Shown here: positions 55,536-61,056 of the stretch, piece by piece
Layout of the letters: every line of letters begins with the position of its first letter
Position numbering within the stretch: position 1 is the first letter of the stretch
Assembly: GCF_005503355.1 (NCBI RefSeq)
Contig: NZ_SCMK01000021.1
Span: 1 to 64,000, forward strand
Source of the DNA: Sphingomonas sp. 1F27F7B
GTDB taxonomy: Bacteria; Pseudomonadota; Alphaproteobacteria; Sphingomonadales; Sphingomonadaceae
Direction: 5' to 3'
DNA: 64,000 nucleotides
Notes under the pieces: generated by a model
Database searches by the model: none
Told to the model about the DNA's origin: nothing
What the model saw: only the letters and a program-made list of their open reading frames with translations
Made by a program: the position numbers and the translations under genes

Positions 55536-57173
55536 TTATCGGCAGCTCCCCGGCCTGGGCTGGCGCGGCAGCGGGCGGCCGCCGGCGGCGCCGGTCGGCT
55601 CGCCATTCTCGATGGCGACCACGCCGTTGACGATCACCGTGCGCATGCCCGTGGAGAACCGCGCCGGATGGACATAGTCGGCCCGCGGCGCGAACCGGCC
55701 GGGATCGAACGCGATCACATCGGCAAAGGCGCCGGCCTTGAGCTGCCCTCGCCCTTCCAGGCCGAACATCGCCGCCGTCACGGCGGTGCTGCGATCGATG
55801 AAGGCGCGCAGGTCGATGACCTGCTTCTCCTTCACATAGGTCGCGTATTTACGGGCGAAGGACGCATAATAGCGCGGATGGCCCTGCGACGCGTCCGAGC
55901 TGGTCACCACCCAGGGCTGTTGCATGAACGCAGCGATGTCCGCCTCGCTCTGGTTGAACGACGCGACGCCCGCCTCGCGCTTGCGCAGGATCGCGATCGC
56001 GGCGTCGATCGGGTCGGTGCCGGCAGCCGTCGCGACCTGGGCCAGCGTCTTGCCCTCCGCGTCGGCCGGGCCCGAAGTGATCAGCAGCGATGCGGGGCCG
56101 CCGCGCCGGCGCAGATTGTCCGCGATCTCCGGCCGCATCTTGGCCATCGCGGCAGGATCGTCGAACCGCCTGAGCATCGCGGCGCGCCCGCCATCCTGGG
56201 CCCAGCGCGGCATCAGCGCGGCCGACAGCCCGGTTCCCGAGGCGGACCAGGGATATTGATCGGCATGGACCACCTGCCCCGCCTTCCGCGCCGCCTCGAT
56301 CTGCGCGATGATCGCTCCGGTCTGGCCCTGCACGTCGACGCCCAGCGCCTTGATATGCGCGATGTGGACCGGGATGCCCGCCTCGCGGCCGATCTCGATC
56401 GCTTCGGCGACCGCGCCCTTCAGGCCGATCGTATAGGAGGATTCGTCGCGCAGATGGCTGTCATAGATGCCGCCCTTCTCGGCGGCGGCGCGGGCCAGCG
56501 CGACCACCTCGTCACGCTTGGCGAAGCTCTGCGGCGCGTAGAACAGTCCCGTCGAGAGCCCCAGCGCGCCCTGGCACATGGCCGAGGAGACCAGCCCCTG
56601 CATCCGGGCCAGCTCTTCCGGGGTCGGCGCGCGATCGTCCGGGCCGATCACCTTCAGCCGGACCGCGCCGAGGCCGACATAAGTGGCGAAGTTGATGCCA
56701 TAGTCACGGCTCGACTGGCCGAGCGCCGCTTCTCCCTCACCGCCCTTCGCTCCGCTGTCGCGGCCGAAGGTGCGGGCGATGTCGGGATCGCCGCCACCGT
56801 CCACGCCGATAAAGGCCGTCGTCACGCCCTGGGTGAGAAATGGCAGCACGAGCCGCGCAGCAGGATCGCCGGACGCCAGGGCATTGTTGACATGGGTGTG
56901 GGTGTCGATGAACCCGGGCGCGACGATCAGCCCGGTCGCGTCGATGATCTTCGCGGCGCTGCCCGGCGCCTTCGGGCCGACATAGACGATGCGATCGCCG
57001 CGGATCGCCACATCGCCCCGGAAAGGCGCGGCGTTGCCACGATAGATGGTGCCGCCGCGCAGGATCAGGTCGGCGGCCGGTTCCGGGCCGCCTCCCCGTG
57101 CGAGGGCCACCCCGGCGGCGGCCAGCGCGATACCTGCCGCTACGCCAATCTTCAGCTTTCGACCCCGAACCAT
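55536..57173 (-). CDS. Secreted N-acyl-D-amino-acid deacylase-like amidohydrolase (second of two)
   Basis: A 545-residue relative of the protein at 51026-52600. A hydrophobic signal segment (KIGVAAGIALAAAGVALA) precedes LILRGGTIYRGNAAPFRGD and the metal pair in FIDTHTHVNN. As in its neighbour, the NCG motif of known D-aminoacylases is replaced, here by IGVDGGGDPD. It shares YDSHLRDESSYTIG and GQLKAGAFADVIAFDP with that neighbour. ATG 57173 gives the more normal signal peptide; ATG 57191 is in frame. It lies 35 bases below the racemase gene and 104 bases above the receptor gene. The C-terminus is basic and proline-rich. Confidence 0.83.
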   Translation of the reverse strand: MVRGRKLKIGVAAGIALAAAGVALARGGGPEPAADLILRGGTIYRGNAAPFRGDVAIRGDRIVYVGPKAPGSAAKIIDATGLIVAPGFIDTHTHVNNALASGDPAARLVLPFLTQGVTTAFIGVDGGGDPDIARTFGRDSGAKGGEGEAALGQSSRDYGINFATYVGLGAVRLKVIGPDDRAPTPEELARMQGLVSSAMCQGALGLSTGLFYAPQSFAKRDEVVALARAAAEKGGIYDSHLRDESSYTIGLKGAVAEAIEIGREAGIPVHIAHIKALGVDVQGQTGAIIAQIEAARKAGQVVHADQYPWSASGTGLSAALMPRWAQDGGRAAMLRRFDDPAAMAKMRPEIADNLRRRGGPASLLITSGPADAEGKTLAQVATAAGTDPIDAAIAILRKREAGVASFNQSEADIAAFMQQPWVVTSSDASQGHPRYYASFARKYATYVKEKQVIDLRAFIDRSTAVTAAMFGLEGRGQLKAGAFADVIAFDPGRFAPRADYVHPARFSTGMRTVIVNGVVAIENGEPTGAAGGRPLPRQPRPGSCR

Positions 57174-57208
57174 CCGACGCGACTCCCCCATTTGCTTATT
57201 ACTTTCGG

Positions 57209-58198
57209 TTATGGCGTTCCCCAGAAGCCGGGCGCCGGCAGCGACAGCATGCCCCCGGCGCCGCGAACGCCGCCCGGCCGGTCTTCCGCCAGCCACAGCG
57301 GACCATCGAGATCGACGAAGCCGGACCGCGCCGCGATCACCAGCGCGGGCGCGATCGACAGCGAAGTCGAGATCATGCTGCCCGTCATCACGCCGAGCCC
57401 GGCTGCGGCGGCGGCCTCTGCGAGCGCGAGCGCCCCGGTGAGGCCGCCCGTCTTGTCGAGCTTGATGTTGACCACCTGATATTTGCCGGCGAGCGCCGCG
57501 ACGTCGCCGGCGATGTGGGCGGATTCGTCCGCGGCGATCGGAACCAGCGGTGCGAACCCTTCCAGCGCCGCATCCTCGCCAGCGGGCAGCGGCTGTTCGA
57601 GCAGGTCGACGCGCAGCTCGGCGAGCAGTGGCTGCAGCCGCTCGACTTCGGCGATCGTCCAGCTCTCGTTCGGGTCGACGATCACGCGCGGGCCCGGCGC
57701 CGCTTCGCGCACACGCCGGATCTGTGCCTCGGGATCGCTGCCGTCGACCTTGATCTTGATGAGCGGCACGTCCGCCAGGCGGTGCGCAGCCACCGCCATC
57801 GCCCCGGGCGCGTCCAGGCTGACGGTCATCGCCGTCGCGGTCGGACCGAGCGGCGCCATGCCGAGCAGTTCGGGAACGCTGCGCCCGGCCAGCTTCGCCT
57901 CCAGGTCCCAGAGCGCGCAATCGACGGCGTTGCGCGCGGCGCCAGCGGGCATCAGGGCGAGCAGTTCGTCGCGGGAAACCCCGGCCTCGATCGCGCCGCG
58001 GGCGGCTTCGATCTCCGCCAGCGCGCCTTCGATCGACTCCCCGTAGCGCGGATAGGGAACCCCCTCCCCGCGCCCGGTCGCCCCATCGGCCGCGATCGCG
58101 ACGGTCACCACCTCGGCAACTGTCTTCACGCCCCGCGAGATGCGGAACGGCGTGGCTAGAGCGAAAGCGTCGCTACGCGCGATGAGGCTTCGAAGCAT
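57209..58198 (-). CDS. dgcA: Enolase-superfamily racemase: DgcA-like N-acetyl-D-glutamate racemase or dipeptide epimerase
   Basis: A 329-residue enzyme of the muconate-lactonising/dipeptide epimerase group. The catalytic lysine pair K148-x-K150 is in LIKIKVDG, metal ligands in IVDPNESW, a glutamate in LLEQPLP and an aspartate in AADES, and the opposite-face lysine in NIKLDKTGG. Members epimerise L-Ala-D/L-Glu dipeptides; the DgcA subgroup converts N-acetyl-D-glutamate to its L form in the described DgcN-DgcA D-glutamate pathway. Its 5' end overlaps the DgcN-like gene by 43 bases. That pairing makes the DgcA assignment more likely than dipeptide epimerase. Confidence 0.85.
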   Translation of the reverse strand: MLRSLIARSDAFALATPFRISRGVKTVAEVVTVAIAADGATGRGEGVPYPRYGESIEGALAEIEAARGAIEAGVSRDELLALMPAGAARNAVDCALWDLEAKLAGRSVPELLGMAPLGPTATAMTVSLDAPGAMAVAAHRLADVPLIKIKVDGSDPEAQIRRVREAAPGPRVIVDPNESWTIAEVERLQPLLAELRVDLLEQPLPAGEDAALEGFAPLVPIAADESAHIAGDVAALAGKYQVVNIKLDKTGGLTGALALAEAAAAAGLGVMTGSMISTSLSIAPALVIAARSGFVDLDGPLWLAEDRPGGVRGAGGMLSLPAPGFWGTP

Positions 58199-59193
58199 TG
58201 GTCGATCCTGTCGATGATGGGGTCCACACCCATGGCATAGGGGTCCGTACAGGGCAGGCCGAGCGCATCGGCGGTCTCGGCGCAGAGCCGCTCGGCTTCC
58301 GCGCGCGCCAGCTTGGAGGTGTTGAGCGCGACGCCGACTGCCTGCACCTCGGGGCTGGTGAGCCGCGCCACGGCCAGATTGGCCTCCAGCGTCTCCTTCA
58401 GCCCCGGCACCGGATAATGCGGAAGGCCGCGCATGTGCGCGCGCATGGGATCGTGGCACAGTACCAGCGCCGCCGGCTGGGCGCCGTGCAGCAGGCCGGT
58501 GGAGACGCCGGCGAAAGAGGGGTGGAACAGTGATCCCTGCCCCTCGATGAGATCCCAGCCGCCATCGGTGCGCGCGGGCGAGATATCCTCGATCGCGCCC
58601 GAAATGAAATCGGCGATGACCGCGTCGAGCGGCACGCCGCTGCCGGCGATCAGGATGCCGGTCTGGCCGGTCGCGCGGAAATCGGCGGCCATGCCCCGCG
58701 CGCGCATGCCGCGCTCGAGACAGAGCGTCGCGTACATCTTGCCCACCGAGCAATCGGTGCCGACAGTGAGCAGCCGCTTGCCCTCGCGCCGCTTGCCGTT
58801 GCCGACCGGGATGCCCGGCCGGGGATCGCGCACGTCGTGCAGCTGGCGCCCGTGCCGCGCCGCCGCCGCGACGATCGCCGGCTCCTCGCGCAGCCGGTGA
58901 TGCAGGCCGGACGCCACGTCGAGCCCGACCTCGATCGCCGTGATCGCATCGGCGACGAGATCGGCGCTCATGCGGCCGCCGGCATTGGCGATGCCGAGCA
59001 CCAGGGTCCTGGCGCCCGCCGCGACTGCCTCCGCAAAGCCCATGCGCGACAGCCCCAGCGTCAATCCGCAATCGTCATGGCGGAACTCGCCGACGCAATC
59101 GTCCGGACGGAACACCGCCAGGCCGCGCGACGTCTTGATTCCCACCTCATCGTTCGAATGGCCGAGATACAGGAGATAAGGACTGGCAATCAT
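58156..59193 (-). CDS. dgcN: DUF1611 family protein, DgcN-like D-glutamate N-acetyltransferase
   Basis: A 345-residue DUF1611 protein. An N-terminal Rossmann-like domain (LVLGIANAGGRMSADLVADA) is followed by a P-loop domain with TVGTDCSVGKMYATL at 143-157 and IEGQGSLFHPSFAGVSTGLL. Members were once called NAD-binding or unknown; DgcN has been described as acetylating D-glutamate ahead of racemisation by DgcA. Family membership is clear from sequence; activity is inferred from the dgcA neighbour. The ATG at 59193 begins the operon dgcN-dgcA-deacylase-receptor-deacylase on the minus strand. No signal peptide, so cytoplasmic. Confidence 0.87.
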   Translation of the reverse strand: MIASPYLLYLGHSNDEVGIKTSRGLAVFRPDDCVGEFRHDDCGLTLGLSRMGFAEAVAAGARTLVLGIANAGGRMSADLVADAITAIEVGLDVASGLHHRLREEPAIVAAAARHGRQLHDVRDPRPGIPVGNGKRREGKRLLTVGTDCSVGKMYATLCLERGMRARGMAADFRATGQTGILIAGSGVPLDAVIADFISGAIEDISPARTDGGWDLIEGQGSLFHPSFAGVSTGLLHGAQPAALVLCHDPMRAHMRGLPHYPVPGLKETLEANLAVARLTSPEVQAVGVALNTSKLARAEAERLCAETADALGLPCTDPYAMGVDPIIDRIDQCFEASSRVATLSL

Positions 59194-59271
59194 TGAATAC
59201 CCCGATCGATGCCTTGAGCCGCATGATTGCCCAAACACGGCGCCGCGCCACGTTCGAAAGCCGCGTTGCCG

Positions 59272-59288
59272 CATAACCATTTGTTATG
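59272..59288. promoter_or_regulatory. CATAAC-CATTT-GTTATG inverted repeat upstream of dgcN
   Basis: Six-base arms CATAAC and GTTATG with a 5-base spacer lie about 80 bases upstream of the dgcN start, in the 277-base gap between dgcN and the sigma factor gene. This is a plausible operator for the D-amino acid operon. Its right half, ATTTGTTATG, is found also in the rhamnose divergent promoter. The rest of the gap shows nothing I can assign. Confidence 0.4.
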
Positions 59289-59470
59289 GGAAGGCGGAGT
59301 TGAGACGAGCGCGGCGTAAAAAAACCGCCACTTGCAATAAGGAAATTCGTTGGTCAGGTATCTGAACAGTCACGAACGACAAGAAGTCGCGTAGATAGAG
59401 AACAAAAGGCAGGAGAGGCACGACGAAGAAGGGGGCGAACTTCGAACGACGTCGCCTGAGAGCGACGTGG

Positions 59471-60025
59471 GTGGCGGAAACCGTGATCCCGTACGAGAGC
59501 ACGGTACGGGCGTGGCTCGTGCGCGCACGCGTCTCGGAGGAGGACATCGATGATATCGTTCAGGAAGCCTATTGCCGGATCGCCGCACTCGACACGGTCG
59601 ACCATATCACCCGGCCCGGCGCCTATTTCTTCTCGATCGTGCGCAACCTGCTGCTCCAGCGACTCAAGCGCGGCCGGATCGTATCGATCGACATGATCGC
59701 CGAGATCGAAACCTATGCGATCGACGACAGCCCCTCCCCCGAACGGGAAGCCGCGGGCCGGCTGGACTATGCGCGGCTGCGCGCGATCATGGCGAAGCTG
59801 CCCGAACGCTGCCGACGCATCGTGGAGATGCGCAAGATCGAGGGCATCTCGCAAAAGGAGATCGCCCGCCGCGTGGGCGTCAGCGAAAGCGTGGTCGAGA
59901 ACGACGTCCATCACGGCGTCCAGACGATCCTGCGCGTCTGGCGCGACGAGGACCGGCGAGTGACGGCCTGGCTGAACGGCTTCGAGGCAGGCGCGCCCCG
60001 CGCGGACGGAGGGCGCCGGTCATGA
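59471..60025 (+). CDS. FecI-type ECF RNA polymerase sigma factor
   Basis: A 184-residue extracytoplasmic-function sigma factor. Region 2 spans about 20-65 (EEDIDDIVQEAYCRIAAL), and region 4 about 105-165 (LPERCRRIVEMRKIEGISQK with EIARRVGVSESVVENDVHHG as helix-turn-helix). The frame starts at GTG 59471; it is open further upstream without a better ATG, so the true start may differ. Its stop overlaps the FecR start (ATGA). With FecR and the STN-bearing receptor it forms a surface-signalling set. It probably drives transcription of the receptor gene. Confidence 0.9.
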   Translation: MAETVIPYESTVRAWLVRARVSEEDIDDIVQEAYCRIAALDTVDHITRPGAYFFSIVRNLLLQRLKRGRIVSIDMIAEIETYAIDDSPSPEREAAGRLDYARLRAIMAKLPERCRRIVEMRKIEGISQKEIARRVGVSESVVENDVHHGVQTILRVWRDEDRRVTAWLNGFEAGAPRADGGRRS

Positions 60026-60987
60026 CCCACCAGAGCGCACGCGAGATCCAGGACGAAGCCGCGCGCTGGGTCGCGCGGATGGACGGCGCCGAATGGAACG
60101 ACACCGACGAAGCCGAACTGGCGCTCTGGCTCGACGCGGATCCCCGGCGGCGAGGCGCGTTGCTGCAGGCCCAGGCGGCCTGGGCGACGCTCGACTCGCT
60201 GCGGCCGGCCAATGCCGACGGGGAATCGCTCGAGGCGCGGGACAGGCGCTTCGGCGCCGGCCGCCGGCGCTTCCTGATCGGCGGCGGCGCGGCGATGGCC
60301 GCATCGCTCGCGGGGGCGGCGTTCCTGCTCGGCCACGGCACCGACTATGGCACACAGATCGGCGAGATCCGCCGCGTGCCGCTCGCCGACGGCTCGACGA
60401 TGGTGATCAACACCGCCAGCCTCGCCTCCGTCGACCTGGAGGCGGCGCAGCGGCTCGTCCGGATCCGGCAGGGCGAGCTGTGGTTCCAGGTCGCCAAGGA
60501 TTCGAAGCGCCCCTTCCTGGTCGAGGCGGGCAAGATCCGCGTGCAGGCGGTGGGGACCGCCTTTGCCGTCCGGCGGCGTCAGGCCGGCGCCGACATCTTC
60601 GTGACGGAAGGCGTGGTGGAAGCCTGGACGAGCGGTGCCGGCGCGCCGCACATTCGCATCGCCGCGGGCGAGCATGCCTTCGTGGCGGACGATGCCGCAG
60701 TCGTCCGGGCGCCCGCGAGTGCGAGTTCGGTCTATCGGGCGCTCGCCTGGCGAGAAGGCAAGATCGACCTTGCCGGCGTCACGCTCGCCGATGCGGCCGC
60801 CGAGTTCAACCGCTACAATCGCCGGCAGCTCGTCATCGTCGATCCCGGCATCGCCCGCGAGAGTTTCGACGGCACGCTGCGCACCGACGACCTCGAAGGC
60901 TTCGCCATGGCCGTCCAGGAAAGCCTGGGCGTGCCGATCGACCTCAGCGACCCGAACGAAATTCGCCTCGGCCGGCCACGAAAATAA
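60022..60987 (+). CDS. FecR family anti-sigma factor / signal transducer
   Basis: A 321-residue inner-membrane regulator. The cytoplasmic N-terminus has the FecR pattern (EAARWVARMDGAEWNDTDEA, ELALWLDADPRRRGALLQAQ), then one membrane segment at about 84-103 preceded by RRRFLIGGG, which looks like a twin-arginine motif. The periplasmic FecR domain follows (VPLADGSTMVINTASLASVD, GELWFQVAKDSKRPFLVEAG) and a C-terminal STN-like/DUF4974 segment. It receives the signal from the TonB receptor and controls the sigma factor upstream. Its start overlaps the sigma factor stop. Confidence 0.92.
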   Translation: MTHQSAREIQDEAARWVARMDGAEWNDTDEAELALWLDADPRRRGALLQAQAAWATLDSLRPANADGESLEARDRRFGAGRRRFLIGGGAAMAASLAGAAFLLGHGTDYGTQIGEIRRVPLADGSTMVINTASLASVDLEAAQRLVRIRQGELWFQVAKDSKRPFLVEAGKIRVQAVGTAFAVRRRQAGADIFVTEGVVEAWTSGAGAPHIRIAAGEHAFVADDAAVVRAPASASSVYRALAWREGKIDLAGVTLADAAAEFNRYNRRQLVIVDPGIARESFDGTLRTDDLEGFAMAVQESLGVPIDLSDPNEIRLGRPRK

Positions 60988-61011
60988 AAAGGAAAATCTC
61001 CGCCGGAGACT

Positions 61012-61043
61012 CTTGCGGGATGACGGGCGAAAAAGCCCGCAAG
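61012..61043 (+). promoter_or_regulatory. Hairpin in the leader of the STN receptor gene
   Basis: CTTGCGGG (61012-61019) pairs with CCCGCAAG (61036-61043); an inner CGGGC/GCCCG stem (61024-61028 and 61035-61039) competes with it. The outer arm ends where the ribosome-binding site GGGAGAGG (61043-61050) begins. It may tune expression of the receptor relative to fecR. It is in the 69-base gap; whether it has a function is inferred from its position only. Confidence 0.4.
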
Positions 61044-61056
61044 GGAGAGGAAGAAC

